From Thelephora terrestris (taxonomy: Eukaryota; Basidiomycota; Agaricomycetes; Thelephorales; Thelephoraceae), in NCBI GenBank assembly GCA_015956445.1, contig WIUZ02000003.1, forward strand, positions 992,001 through 1,056,000: 64,000 nt of DNA. Reading direction: 5' to 3'. The translations under genes were made by a program, and so were the position numbers. This document shows positions 46,772 through 59,419 of this stretch, piece by piece. The notes under the pieces are model-generated. The model was not told the DNA's origin, searched no databases, and saw only the letters and a program-made list of their open reading frames with translations. How positions within the stretch are numbered: position 1 is the first letter of the stretch; every line of letters begins with the position of its first letter.

Positions 46772-49700
46772 TGTCAGGAACATGGTATTTTTAAACTTTT
46801 TATAACACGCTCTTTCTTCGAACTCTTCTTACCAATTCTTATGTTTGAATGCTTCACATTCCTTATCCTTCACACCATTCATTCAAAACACACAAACGCG
46901 CATACATTCACGGCAATACGGAACAACTGGCCATACTAGTGCTTATACAACGTCCTCAAAAGTCGACTCTATCTACGGCAGGCCTCATGGTCATCACCCT
47001 TCCATCCCGGAGATCGTAGTGCTGGCCCCTTCTCGCAAGGACCTCCCCGAACATGGCGTCACCATCTTCGGCACTCAGCTGAACGACCAGTTCAAGCCGA
47101 TAGGAAGAGATGCCTTCGAGCGGACCGATCAGCCTCCCAGATGTCACCGAACTGCGGAACACCTGGTCCCACATCTCCATCACCGGGTGACTGCTCGACA
47201 GTACTATCGACGTAGTCGGCAAGCGACCCTCCGTCTCCCTCGTCGGACCCCTGGGTGGGATCCTGTCTTGCGAGGCGAAGCTGGTGTCGGAGTTGGATCG
47301 CGGACTCGACCTGTCGGTAAGGACGGTGGACCCGATATCGGAATTCTCGCTCCTCACCTCGACCAGAGAGGTCACCATCCGACTCAACTGGTCGAGGGTA
47401 AGGGTTAGCCGATGGAGCCATGCGATGAGCAGGACGGCGTCGAGAGCGTTTGCATCGTTGCCCCTTAGTCACCGGACGTACCTCGGCGACCCTCGGAGCA
47501 TCTTCGGCTCGGTCCACTTCCATGACCTCATCCTCGATCTTCACCAACTGATGGATCGGCTGCAAGACACAACGCCCACAGTTCTCCTTGTCAGAAGCGG
47601 CCAAGGTGGAAGCCGGACCTGGAGTCGGAACGGGAACCGCGTTCTCGATCGGAGGCGTCGCATAGGACGATGGGTTAGGAGAGGCGAGTACCACCTCGTC
47701 GGCGTACTCCAGCTCGAACGGAACATCGGCGGTCCCCTGACCAACCAATTTGGGACCCTCCTTGCAGTTGCAGGTTTTGTCCTGCAAGGACTCGACCTGT
47801 GCTGTCAACACAGCCACCACGTTCTCGAGTTCTTCGGTCTAGGAAATGTCAGCTTCCATCATTCTAAGCAATGATGAAAGCGGCATTACCTTTTCATCCC
47901 TCCTAGCCAGCGCTCCCTTGATGTTGTTGTCCCTGACCTTCAACCCGGCGATCAACTCTTGATGGTTGGCAACCATCGCCTCCAACGCCTCGTTTGTCCC
48001 CTGCTGGAAGGCGGCCAGAGTCTCCTTCATCTGAAGACCCTCCGCCGACAGACGAAGGACGTCTGCCTTCGCCTCTTTCACCTCACGCTCCAATCGTTCA
48101 ACCTAGGCAGTTTGATTAGTCGAGAGTCATACTCGAATATTCAAACGGAGAACCTACCTTGCTCTCCCCCTCCCGAACGAGCGACCACAACAACGACGTG
48201 GCAGCAGTGGCATGGCGGACGGCCCGAGGAACGGTTGCTCCGTGCTCCAATAGGTCCTGATCGTAGATTCCCCTTTGCAGGGTGTACCAGAGCTCCTTCT
48301 TGATCGGATGCTCCAACTCCCCGAACCTACCCCTCATTCGGAAGGCCACCTTCTCGGCGATGATCATACGAACCCAGAGCTCGTCGTCCCAGGTCAACCC
48401 CATCAAATGAGGCATCGTCTCCCTGAGACGTTCGGCGTCCACTTCCGTGACGACCTCCAAGATCTAGAAGCCGTTAGCTTGACATCAAACGCCAAAAGAA
48501 CGTTCCTCTACCTAGAGGAAGGCGTTAGTGCGAACACACGAAGCTCTAGGTCTCCCCCATACCTGGTCATCTGTGGTATAGGGAGTACCTGCTGCACAGG
48601 CGTAGGACTTGCGAGCGGCGGCACGACGGTCGATGCGAGAGATGGTGGAGATGCCGTTGGCGACCTTGTAGGTATGGTTGTTGGGGAAGGACATGTTTTG
48701 GTGAGATGATGGGGAAGTTGCTGGTGTTGCTGATCAAGGATGGCTCCAAGAAGACGTCCTTCTTATAGCCTAGATCGGTGATCCTTCACGTGACCTACCT
48801 CGACGAACCTCATTGGTCCGGGTCACATCAACTTCCGCCCCTGTACCATCATCGTCGGCTTACTACATCAAGCTGACACCTCGGCCCGCGGGACGGCCTT
48901 GGAAGAACTTCGCTCCGAAACGCCTAGAATGCGCGCGCACTAAAAATAGGTCTCAAGACCCTGATGACCCCTTTATGACATCATGATAACGACCAACCCT
49001 GGACCCTGGAACACGCACGTGGGCACGGGGTATCAACATTTGGACACTGTGCTTCTAATCGGATAGTAACCCTATCTGATCTAGTTGTGCTTTGGAAGCA
49101 GAGTAGGCCCGAGCCGAGAAAGGCGGCCGAAGAATATAATCCCTGGTGCCACTTAGGAAGAACGATATTCCCAGGTGCTATGCCTAATCAAGACTGGGTC
49201 TGATCAAGCGATTACGGTTGCAACTCCCAGGTTACTGCCTGTCCGTTGGTATCATACCACCTACCGACAACAAGGGATGTGTAGAGTTCCTTCGATCTCT
49301 AGCCAATCACAGAAGCTCAGAGACGGTGCTCACCTGACCCTTGGGTGTGGTCTAGATCCAGGTACGAACTTTCATGACCCATGCCCCTATTTCTTTTAGG
49401 ACTAGTGTTATCTTTACCCCTATGTTTCATGCGGACATTCCTTATCTTTTATGCAATCCTTCACACGCTAGTAAGGCCCTTTGTCCTTTATCTTCCCACA
49501 CGTCATATTTGTTCGCTTCCCTTACTTGCGTTCTCACACTCTTTATCTCCCTTTGTTCTGGACTTGATAAGGGTATATTAGGGTATTGACGTCATGGCCA
49601 CTCCCTTAGTATAAGTAGCAACTGTGGTTGTATCGTAGTACCTTAGTTTTGTTACCTCAGGAAATCCTCTGCCCTTCTCAGCCCAGTTGCAGTTAAGGCC

Positions 49701-50064
49701 AAGTCAGAGTTTCTTGTTTGATCCAAGACATCCCCCCATCTGCTCTCCCTCCCGCTCTGCGCGTCAACTGCGCCTCGTAACTATAGACTCTCAGCAGTCA
49801 TATTAGAACACCTCGAGCGTCCAGTCGATCAACTGGTGGAGTCATCAATCCTGTTGTAGGGATCAACCCTTGCGTGTTAAACCGAACGAAGTACGGTTTA
49901 GGTTGGGTTTCTCTTTAGGATTTCGACCTGACTTGTAGTGACCTCGGACAACCTACCGGAAGAATAGAGACGTGATCGTTCTCTCACAAGCTAGTTGGAC
50001 TAGTGAGTACTCTGCGGAGTCGGCTCAGTGAACTGGTAGTTGTTGGGGTAGAGTGGCCCTGACA
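46772..50064 (+). repeat. Ty3 LTR 2 (3293 bp)
   Basis: Shared by both internal copies. It serves as 3' LTR of the first and 5' LTR of the second. Same ends and internal gene as LTR 1, no difference from LTR 3 seen. Confidence 0.95.
46956..48694 (-). CDS. LTR-borne antisense gene, copy in LTR 2
   Basis: Same five-exon, 479-aa gene as at 37646-39384, exons shifted by 9310: 48694-48563, 48463-48158, 48102-47890, 47838-47482, 47387-46956. The open frame is intact; the two LTR 1 substitutions lie outside it. Confidence 0.8.
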
Positions 50065-50722
50065 GAGTAACAAAACTACCAGCCGGTACCTTGTTCACCC
50101 ACCACATCGCGAAACTATCACTGTTACTTAAAGACGGACAACCATTTTGTCTAACAGAAGCATATTTCGGCCCCCTGCCTCAGGAGAGGAATCAGATTCG
50201 TCTACAGAAGACACCCCTCAAAGGCGTCGTACACAGCCTTCACCCTCTCAACCCTCTTTACAACGTCTCTCATCTCCAGCTGAAGCTCGAGCGTACCGTG
50301 CTACCCTCGCTTCAAACAGCTCAACTCTTTTATCTCGTTTCACCCCTCGCATCCCCTCCTTTCAATCAACTCCTACTTCTCGGTCCCCTCTTAACACCCC
50401 TGTCCCACGACAACTCGCTCTTCTCCCCTCTTCTTCGCAACTTTCAGATCTACCTGGAGGTTTCCTTGACGACGACGAACCACTAGAGCTTAGGCCTGTT
50501 ACCCCGGCCTCTTCTGATCACTCCGTCTACGAAGACGCTCTTCGAAGAGTCACTCCAGTCTCTCAACAATCTCCTCGTTCGTCTCACCATTCCTCCCCGG
50601 TATTTCCTCCCACTTCTCCAAATCTTCCTCGTTCTCCAGAACCTCCAGTTGCTTCACGACCTCCTACACCGACAGCGCCAAGCCATCTACCTTTACCACC
50701 TCTTCAGACACCTCCACTAGTC

Positions 50723-52177
50723 ATGGCAGTCAACAACGTTACCTTGGGCAATGACACCTACAATGTAGCAGATGCAACTGATCTGCAACGTTACTTGGTA
50801 CAATCGGCAGCTTTACAAACACAGCTTCAAGCACAAAACCAAGCGTTGAACCAACAGCTTACAGCTGCACAAGCCGCACCATTAGCTACCCAAGCTAACT
50901 TCAATGCCCTCCTTACTGCTATCACTCCTCCTCAACGGATTCAGACAGTTACCAACCCTATCCTATCCACCCCTACTGCTAATGTCGACTATGAGTCGTT
51001 TCCGTTGGAACCTGGAGTTGAAGACATTAAAGACTTTCCAATGCCTGAAGAGTTTTCTGGATCAGAAACGGACGCACAACCCTTTTTGGATCGACTTGCC
51101 GCTTACTTCAAAACGAAGCCTAAAGCAATGAGGTACACGAAGAATCGAATTCTCGTCACCCTTAACCTCCTCAGCAAGTGCAATAAAACCAAGCAATGGG
51201 CACAGAATGTTCGCAACGCTTTGGCCACCAGTACCGCTGGAAACGTCAAACCTCACTACTTCGACAATTGGGATGCTTTCACCGCACAATTCCTGAAGCT
51301 ATACGGAATACAAAACGCTCCCCAATACTTCCATCAAAGGATGATGGCCTATAAGCAAAACAAAGGTCAAAAGTGCCGAGCCTTCTACGACGTGTTCGAA
51401 GATTTCAGACGACAAGCGGTTGATATCACCAAACCACAGGCCTTCTTCCATTTGAAGCAAAACACATTTCCAACTTTTCGCATGCAACTCCTTATGCGCG
51501 AAAGACCTCCTACCACTTACGATGAGTGGAGGGACGCGTTGATTCAAATGCAAGAACAGCTAGACTCGACTAGGGAATATGACAGGCACGAATACGGAAA
51601 TAGTTTTGGGAAGAACACCCAACACCAAAACTATCAACCTTCTAATGTCAAAGGTTATGGACCTATGCAAGTCGACGCCATGCGCCAACAACCCCGAGTC
51701 ATTCTACGTCGACCACAGTCCAAACCTCCTGTCAGAGCCGCACACCCTCGTTTAGCTCCTCATCCCACTGGTGGAAATCTCAAACAGTCATCTTCCTCGA
51801 AGAAACCAAACCCCTCCAAGCCCTCTGGATCTAAACCCCCTCCTAGAAAGGTCATCTGTTACGCCTGTAATCAACCTGGCCATTATGCTAGGAATTGCAC
51901 GGCTAACATTCGACAGTTGGACTCTACCCATGTTCAACAACTAGAGCACGCTCTAGAATACATCTATGGCATCCAAGGTTTTGGACAGGAAGGGAACGAC
52001 GAATACGAATTGGAAGATCCCTTGGCAGCATTCGAAGAAGCAGGAGTGTTTGACAACGAAGAAGAAGCAGAAGAAGAAGAAAATCTTATTGACTTGGAAG
52101 AAGAACCGTTTGGCTCGATCCCAGGAGCCCCGAATTATGGACCAGATATGGGACAAGAAGACCAGGAGTCTTTTTAG
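50723..52177 (+). CDS. gag: Gag (copy 2)
   Basis: Identical to 41413-42867, including the ATG-free upstream extension, CCHC knuckle at 51857-51898 and stop at 52175-52177. Confidence 0.85.
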   Translation: MAVNNVTLGNDTYNVADATDLQRYLVQSAALQTQLQAQNQALNQQLTAAQAAPLATQANFNALLTAITPPQRIQTVTNPILSTPTANVDYESFPLEPGVEDIKDFPMPEEFSGSETDAQPFLDRLAAYFKTKPKAMRYTKNRILVTLNLLSKCNKTKQWAQNVRNALATSTAGNVKPHYFDNWDAFTAQFLKLYGIQNAPQYFHQRMMAYKQNKGQKCRAFYDVFEDFRRQAVDITKPQAFFHLKQNTFPTFRMQLLMRERPPTTYDEWRDALIQMQEQLDSTREYDRHEYGNSFGKNTQHQNYQPSNVKGYGPMQVDAMRQQPRVILRRPQSKPPVRAAHPRLAPHPTGGNLKQSSSSKKPNPSKPSGSKPPPRKVICYACNQPGHYARNCTANIRQLDSTHVQQLEHALEYIYGIQGFGQEGNDEYELEDPLAAFEEAGVFDNEEEAEEEENLIDLEEEPFGSIPGAPNYGPDMGQEDQESF

Positions 52178-52242
52178 ATGGACAAACCGGACAGACAACA
52201 CCGGCGAGTCTTGATTTTTCTCAGATTGCGGACGATACCCCT

Positions 52243-55200
52243 ATGCTCCCCTCTTTTCCTGAATCACATGTACTTTTAGCATCCCTTAGGCAGCGAATCG
52301 AATCTGCTTTCCCACTCTCATTGCATCCCCTCGCCGCTCTCGAAAACCAAAAAGTTGTCAACCGAACATTGTCACGACTCTCACGACTATTTCCCATGAT
52401 CAAACTGCAGATTGCAGTTTCATCTGACGAAATTTACGACATCGAAGCCCTCCTTGATTCTGGCGCAACCGCCACCTACATTTCACGATCATTTGTTCAA
52501 GATCATGCTCTCTCCACTCGAAAGCTCACTACCCCCATCTATGCCATCAATGCAGACGACACGTTCAATGCCACTACCATCACCCATCAGACGAAGCTTA
52601 CCCTTAGCTTCAAAGGACACATTTCTACCGAATGGTTCCTTGTCACCGACATAGGCACCAAGACTATGATCGTTGGTATGACTTGGTTACGAACCCACAA
52701 TCCGGAAATCGATTGGCGAACTGGACAAGTCTCATTCACCAGATGTCCCTCCTCATGCATCGCTCATCAATCTCTATCCAACGTTCTACCCTCTGCACTT
52801 GATTACGCTTCGGTTATCACGGAATACTCCTCCCAATTCGATATCAATCGCATCGCTCACTCTATCAATGCCAAAGAAAACGCTGCTATGCGTTGGGCCA
52901 TAGACGACTTGAAGAACAAGAAAGTCCTTACCATCGAGGACATTCGAAAAGGACCACTCAAGGCGTATGCGGATGTATTCGAAGAAATGACCTATCAAGA
53001 GTTACCCCCACACCGAAAATGGGATCACAAGATTGAGCTAGTACCCGATTGGGAATCACAGCTTTGGAAACCACACACCTATCCCCTTTCCTATGACGAA
53101 CAGAAGGAACTCGATATCTTCATCGAAGAAAACCTCGCAAATGGTCGAATCCGTCGTTCAGAGTCTCCCTTGGCATCCCCGGTCTTCTTCATTAATAAGA
53201 AGGATGGCAAGAAACGTATGGTTATCGATTACCGAAGACTCAACGACATCACCAAGAAGAACGCTTACCCCCTTCCTCGTATTGATGAGCTTATCCAGAA
53301 ATGGAAAGGCTGTCTCTACTTTTCGGCCCTCGACATTCGCTCTGGGTACTACAATGTTCGAATGCGCGAAGGCGACGAATGGAAAACTGCGTTCACCACC
53401 AATCGAGGACTCTTTGAATCCCTTGTCATGACGTTTGGACAGTGCAACGCTCCTGCCACTTTCCAGACTATGATGGATTCTATCTTCATCGTTCAGATAC
53501 GACGAGGAGATACTGGAACCTTCATCGACGATATAGGCATCGGAACCTCCTACGATCCACGGAAGCTCCTCAGCCCCGAAGAATTTCATCTCTCCGTTCT
53601 TAAAGAAATCTTCCAACTCTGCCGAGAACACAAACTATCCCTTAAACCGGAAAAGTGCGTTATAATGCAGAAAGAGATTCCTTATCTAGGACATTACATC
53701 TCGGGCAAAGGAATCCGTCCAGACCCTGTCAAACTCGCAGGAATTACCGATTGGCCAGTACCCACTACCGTTTCCGAGCTACGAGCCTACTTAGGCATCA
53801 TGAGCTATTACCGCCGTTTCATCCCTGGCTTCTCCATCATTGCACGACCTCTCAACGATCTCTTACGAAAAGACGCTTCCTGGAAATGGGAAACTCCTCA
53901 ACAAGACGCCTACCAAAAGTTGAAGGACCTCCTCCTTCATGAAGCCTTTCTCCTCCATCCAGACAACGAGAAACAGTTCATTCTCGAAACAGACGCTTCA
54001 GGTTATGCCTGGGGTGCTGTTTTGTCACAACAAGATGACGAAGGAAAATGGCGACCTATTGGCTGTCTTTCTCAAGGTTTCACAGATCCGGAGACGCGTT
54101 ACGACACTCACGACCGAGAACTCCTGTCAATCATTCGCGCTTTAGAAGCCTTTCACCACTTCCTTATGGGAACCAAGTTCCCTATCACCATCCTTAACGA
54201 TCACAACAACCTTCAGTACTTCAAGACGAAGCGAAAACTGTCCAAGCGACAGGCACGTTGGTCCCAGATCCTGGCCAACTATTATTTCGAATTTCGTTAT
54301 CGACCAGGCAGACAATCATCTGTCCCTGACCACCTCTCTCGTCGCGCAGATCACGTCCCAAAGGATGTACCTGACGAAGAGCAAATCCTCCTACCTCCTT
54401 CCCTCTTCAAAGACAACTTCGAAGCACAGAAGATCAATTCGGTCATCACTGAAACCCTCAATGAGCGAAACTTTGGAAAAGAAATTGCCATCGCTCAATC
54501 ACAGGATCCCCTTATCCAAGGATTCAACACGATGACGGAAAGTCAACTGTCTTCCGAAATTGACGGTCTACCCAACGGTTGGGCTTTACTAGGCGAACTA
54601 TGGACTTATCGTGGCAAGATCTACGTTCCATCCCTCCTACGCTCAGAAGTATTCCAGCAGTTGCATGCCTCAGGACCTGCAGCTCATCCCGGAATCAAAG
54701 GCAGTCTAGAAGTCATACAGAGAGACTTCTATTGGCCACTGATGCGGACAGAAATCAAGGAACGAGTTCAGAACTGTCACATATGCCAAACTCAGAAGAA
54801 CCGTAATCAGAAACCTCACGGACTCCTCAAACCCATCGACGTTACACCAGGGTTTTGGGAAGTCGTTACCACAGATCTGATTACCGGTCTTCCTCCTTGC
54901 CAAGGATACAATTCGGTCGTTACCTATACCGATAAACGAGGCAAGATGAAACACGTCGCCCCCACCGTTGATACCCTTGACACTAGTGGTTTTGCCAAGT
55001 TATACCTGGAGAACGTTTGGAAACGTCATGGTACCTCCAAGAAGATCATCACTGATCGAGGTCCCCAAATGTCCTCACGATCCTTCAGGGAAATTTGCAA
55101 ACAACTAGGTGTGGAACTTGCTCTGTCTACTGCTTATCATCCACAGACCGATGGACAATCGGAACGAACCAACCAAGAAGTCGAACAGGCCCTTCGCACA

Positions 55201-56061
55201 GTCATATCCTATCACCAAGACGATTGGGTTGACTGGATCCCGGTTATCGAATTCGCTCTCAACAACCGTTATCATTCTGGTCTCAAGACTACGCCTTTCT
55301 ACGCGAACTACGGTTATCACCCTCACATTGGTTCCCTTCCTCGAGTTCAATCCCCCATCGATTCAGTCGAAGACTTCGTATCTCACCTTCACGAGGTGCA
55401 GAAACAAACGGAAGAGTCTTTGACTAAAGCAGCAGAAGATATGAAGAAATTCTACGATCGTCATCGGAACAAAACCCCTGAATTCAATGTTGGAGACAAG
55501 GTCCTTCTGGATAATTCAGACCTAGCGTTGAACCGCCCTTCCCAAAAGTTATCCGAGCGATACTCTGGTCCTTTTGAGATCATCGAGAAAATTGGCACAC
55601 ATGCCTATCGACTCAAACTACCCCTATATTGGAAGAACGTTCATTCGGTCTGGAATGTTTCCAAGATATTCCCCTATCATGAAGATCCTTTTAACCCCAA
55701 TCATCCTCGCCCACCCCCAGATATCATCGAAGGCGAAACCGAATGGGAAGTTGAGAAAATCCTTGATGCCAAGTTCTTACACGGTAACCTCAAATACCTC
55801 GTCAAATGGTTAGGCTGGCCGGACACCGAAAATTCTTGGGAAGATGAAGACAACCTCGAGAATTCCCCGGAACTAATTGCTGAATTCTACAAGCAGTTCC
55901 CCGGCGCACCACGACGATTACCTGATGGCACTATGTCAGGCAAACCCGTTACCACCAGGAAGAAACGCGGCAGGAAGAGGATAGGCCTTTTAGACCATCG
56001 ACCCATGACAATTCATACCGACGTTCAAAAATGGCCTATTGGATCATTGACTAGGGACTAG
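52243..56061 (+). CDS. pol: Pol polyprotein (copy 2) with chromodomain
   Basis: Same 1272-aa protein as at 42933-46751: protease, RT, RNase H, integrase and chromodomain, all intact. Identity of both copies implies very recent duplication of the internal region. Confidence 0.95.
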   Translation: MLPSFPESHVLLASLRQRIESAFPLSLHPLAALENQKVVNRTLSRLSRLFPMIKLQIAVSSDEIYDIEALLDSGATATYISRSFVQDHALSTRKLTTPIYAINADDTFNATTITHQTKLTLSFKGHISTEWFLVTDIGTKTMIVGMTWLRTHNPEIDWRTGQVSFTRCPSSCIAHQSLSNVLPSALDYASVITEYSSQFDINRIAHSINAKENAAMRWAIDDLKNKKVLTIEDIRKGPLKAYADVFEEMTYQELPPHRKWDHKIELVPDWESQLWKPHTYPLSYDEQKELDIFIEENLANGRIRRSESPLASPVFFINKKDGKKRMVIDYRRLNDITKKNAYPLPRIDELIQKWKGCLYFSALDIRSGYYNVRMREGDEWKTAFTTNRGLFESLVMTFGQCNAPATFQTMMDSIFIVQIRRGDTGTFIDDIGIGTSYDPRKLLSPEEFHLSVLKEIFQLCREHKLSLKPEKCVIMQKEIPYLGHYISGKGIRPDPVKLAGITDWPVPTTVSELRAYLGIMSYYRRFIPGFSIIARPLNDLLRKDASWKWETPQQDAYQKLKDLLLHEAFLLHPDNEKQFILETDASGYAWGAVLSQQDDEGKWRPIGCLSQGFTDPETRYDTHDRELLSIIRALEAFHHFLMGTKFPITILNDHNNLQYFKTKRKLSKRQARWSQILANYYFEFRYRPGRQSSVPDHLSRRADHVPKDVPDEEQILLPPSLFKDNFEAQKINSVITETLNERNFGKEIAIAQSQDPLIQGFNTMTESQLSSEIDGLPNGWALLGELWTYRGKIYVPSLLRSEVFQQLHASGPAAHPGIKGSLEVIQRDFYWPLMRTEIKERVQNCHICQTQKNRNQKPHGLLKPIDVTPGFWEVVTTDLITGLPPCQGYNSVVTYTDKRGKMKHVAPTVDTLDTSGFAKLYLENVWKRHGTSKKIITDRGPQMSSRSFREICKQLGVELALSTAYHPQTDGQSERTNQEVEQALRTVISYHQDDWVDWIPVIEFALNNRYHSGLKTTPFYANYGYHPHIGSLPRVQSPIDSVEDFVSHLHEVQKQTEESLTKAAEDMKKFYDRHRNKTPEFNVGDKVLLDNSDLALNRPSQKLSERYSGPFEIIEKIGTHAYRLKLPLYWKNVHSVWNVSKIFPYHEDPFNPNHPRPPPDIIEGETEWEVEKILDAKFLHGNLKYLVKWLGWPDTENSWEDEDNLENSPELIAEFYKQFPGAPRRLPDGTMSGKPVTTRKKRGRKRIGLLDHRPMTIHTDVQKWPIGSLTRD

Positions 56062-56081
56062 TCAATCCAGGAAGAGGATAA

Positions 56082-59000
56082 TGTCAGGAACATGGTATTT
56101 TTAAACTTTTTATAACACGCTCTTTCTTCGAACTCTTCTTACCAATTCTTATGTTTGAATGCTTCACATTCCTTATCCTTCACACCATTCATTCAAAACA
56201 CACAAACGCGCATACATTCACGGCAATACGGAACAACTGGCCATACTAGTGCTTATACAACGTCCTCAAAAGTCGACTCTATCTACGGCAGGCCTCATGG
56301 TCATCACCCTTCCATCCCGGAGATCGTAGTGCTGGCCCCTTCTCGCAAGGACCTCCCCGAACATGGCGTCACCATCTTCGGCACTCAGCTGAACGACCAG
56401 TTCAAGCCGATAGGAAGAGATGCCTTCGAGCGGACCGATCAGCCTCCCAGATGTCACCGAACTGCGGAACACCTGGTCCCACATCTCCATCACCGGGTGA
56501 CTGCTCGACAGTACTATCGACGTAGTCGGCAAGCGACCCTCCGTCTCCCTCGTCGGACCCCTGGGTGGGATCCTGTCTTGCGAGGCGAAGCTGGTGTCGG
56601 AGTTGGATCGCGGACTCGACCTGTCGGTAAGGACGGTGGACCCGATATCGGAATTCTCGCTCCTCACCTCGACCAGAGAGGTCACCATCCGACTCAACTG
56701 GTCGAGGGTAAGGGTTAGCCGATGGAGCCATGCGATGAGCAGGACGGCGTCGAGAGCGTTTGCATCGTTGCCCCTTAGTCACCGGACGTACCTCGGCGAC
56801 CCTCGGAGCATCTTCGGCTCGGTCCACTTCCATGACCTCATCCTCGATCTTCACCAACTGATGGATCGGCTGCAAGACACAACGCCCACAGTTCTCCTTG
56901 TCAGAAGCGGCCAAGGTGGAAGCCGGACCTGGAGTCGGAACGGGAACCGCGTTCTCGATCGGAGGCGTCGCATAGGACGATGGGTTAGGAGAGGCGAGTA
57001 CCACCTCGTCGGCGTACTCCAGCTCGAACGGAACATCGGCGGTCCCCTGACCAACCAATTTGGGACCCTCCTTGCAGTTGCAGGTTTTGTCCTGCAAGGA
57101 CTCGACCTGTGCTGTCAACACAGCCACCACGTTCTCGAGTTCTTCGGTCTAGGAAATGTCAGCTTCCATCATTCTAAGCAATGATGAAAGCGGCATTACC
57201 TTTTCATCCCTCCTAGCCAGCGCTCCCTTGATGTTGTTGTCCCTGACCTTCAACCCGGCGATCAACTCTTGATGGTTGGCAACCATCGCCTCCAACGCCT
57301 CGTTTGTCCCCTGCTGGAAGGCGGCCAGAGTCTCCTTCATCTGAAGACCCTCCGCCGACAGACGAAGGACGTCTGCCTTCGCCTCTTTCACCTCACGCTC
57401 CAATCGTTCAACCTAGGCAGTTTGATTAGTCGAGAGTCATACTCGAATATTCAAACGGAGAACCTACCTTGCTCTCCCCCTCCCGAACGAGCGACCACAA
57501 CAACGACGTGGCAGCAGTGGCATGGCGGACGGCCCGAGGAACGGTTGCTCCGTGCTCCAATAGGTCCTGATCGTAGATTCCCCTTTGCAGGGTGTACCAG
57601 AGCTCCTTCTTGATCGGATGCTCCAACTCCCCGAACCTACCCCTCATTCGGAAGGCCACCTTCTCGGCGATGATCATACGAACCCAGAGCTCGTCGTCCC
57701 AGGTCAACCCCATCAAATGAGGCATCGTCTCCCTGAGACGTTCGGCGTCCACTTCCGTGACGACCTCCAAGATCTAGAAGCCGTTAGCTTGACATCAAAC
57801 GCCAAAAGAACGTTCCTCTACCTAGAGGAAGGCGTTAGTGCGAACACACGAAGCTCTAGGTCTCCCCCATACCTGGTCATCTGTGGTATAGGGAGTACCT
57901 GCTGCACAGGCGTAGGACTTGCGAGCGGCGGCACGACGGTCGATGCGAGAGATGGTGGAGATGCCGTTGGCGACCTTGTAGGTATGGTTGTTGGGGAAGG
58001 ACATGTTTTGGTGAGATGATGGGGAAGTTGCTGGTGTTGCTGATCAAGGATGGCTCCAAGAAGACGTCCTTCTTATAGCCTAGATCGGTGATCCTTCACG
58101 TGACCTACCTCGACGAACCTCATTGGTCCGGGTCACATCAACTTCCGCCCCTGTACCATCATCGTCGGCTTACTACATCAAGCTGACACCTCGGCCCGCG
58201 GGACGGCCTTGGAAGAACTTCGCTCCGAAACGCCTAGAATGCGCGCGCACTAAAAATAGGTCTCAAGACCCTGATGACCCCTTTATGACATCATGATAAC
58301 GACCAACCCTGGACCCTGGAACACGCACGTGGGCACGGGGTATCAACATTTGGACACTGTGCTTCTAATCGGATAGTAACCCTATCTGATCTAGTTGTGC
58401 TTTGGAAGCAGAGTAGGCCCGAGCCGAGAAAGGCGGCCGAAGAATATAATCCCTGGTGCCACTTAGGAAGAACGATATTCCCAGGTGCTATGCCTAATCA
58501 AGACTGGGTCTGATCAAGCGATTACGGTTGCAACTCCCAGGTTACTGCCTGTCCGTTGGTATCATACCACCTACCGACAACAAGGGATGTGTAGAGTTCC
58601 TTCGATCTCTAGCCAATCACAGAAGCTCAGAGACGGTGCTCACCTGACCCTTGGGTGTGGTCTAGATCCAGGTACGAACTTTCATGACCCATGCCCCTAT
58701 TTCTTTTAGGACTAGTGTTATCTTTACCCCTATGTTTCATGCGGACATTCCTTATCTTTTATGCAATCCTTCACACGCTAGTAAGGCCCTTTGTCCTTTA
58801 TCTTCCCACACGTCATATTTGTTCGCTTCCCTTACTTGCGTTCTCACACTCTTTATCTCCCTTTGTTCTGGACTTGATAAGGGTATATTAGGGTATTGAC
58901 GTCATGGCCACTCCCTTAGTATAAGTAGCAACTGTGGTTGTATCGTAGTACCTTAGTTTTGTTACCTCAGGAAATCCTCTGCCCTTCTCAGCCCAGTTGC

Positions 59001-59374
59001 AGTTAAGGCCAAGTCAGAGTTTCTTGTTTGATCCAAGACATCCCCCCATCTGCTCTCCCTCCCGCTCTGCGCGTCAACTGCGCCTCGTAACTATAGACTC
59101 TCAGCAGTCATATTAGAACACCTCGAGCGTCCAGTCGATCAACTGGTGGAGTCATCAATCCTGTTGTAGGGATCAACCCTTGCGTGTTAAACCGAACGAA
59201 GTACGGTTTAGGTTGGGTTTCTCTTTAGGATTTCGACCTGACTTGTAGTGACCTCGGACAACCTACCGGAAGAATAGAGACGTGATCGTTCTCTCACAAG
59301 CTAGTTGGACTAGTGAGTACTCTGCGGAGTCGGCTCAGTGAACTGGTAGTTGTTGGGGTAGAGTGGCCCTGACA
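56082..59374 (+). repeat. Ty3 LTR 3 (3293 bp)
   Basis: Right end of the array; ends CCTGACA and is followed by the target duplication CATCA (59375-59379). Confidence 0.95.
56266..58004 (-). CDS. LTR-borne antisense gene, copy in LTR 3
   Basis: Third identical copy, exons shifted by 18620 from the first: 58004-57873, 57773-57468, 57412-57200, 57148-56792, 56697-56266. Confidence 0.8.
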
Positions 59375-59419
59375 CATCATGGGTGGGAGCTGGACTATAG
59401 CAAGTTGGAGGTTTGTGCT

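Larger units (their letters stand above)
37462..59374 (+). mobile_element. Chromodomain Ty3/gypsy retrotransposon, LTR-int-LTR-int-LTR
   Basis: Three 3293-bp LTRs alternate with two identical 6017-bp internal regions. The repeat period is exactly 9310 bp. LTR ends are TGTCAGG...CCTGACA. A single target duplication CATCA flanks the whole array (37457-37461 and 59375-59379), so it behaves as one insertion that became a tandem dimer. The gag, protease, RT, RNase H, integrase and chromodomain order places it with chromoviruses (Tf1/sushi-like). The target was a copia-type element, 38 bp outside its 3' LTR. Confidence 0.95.
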
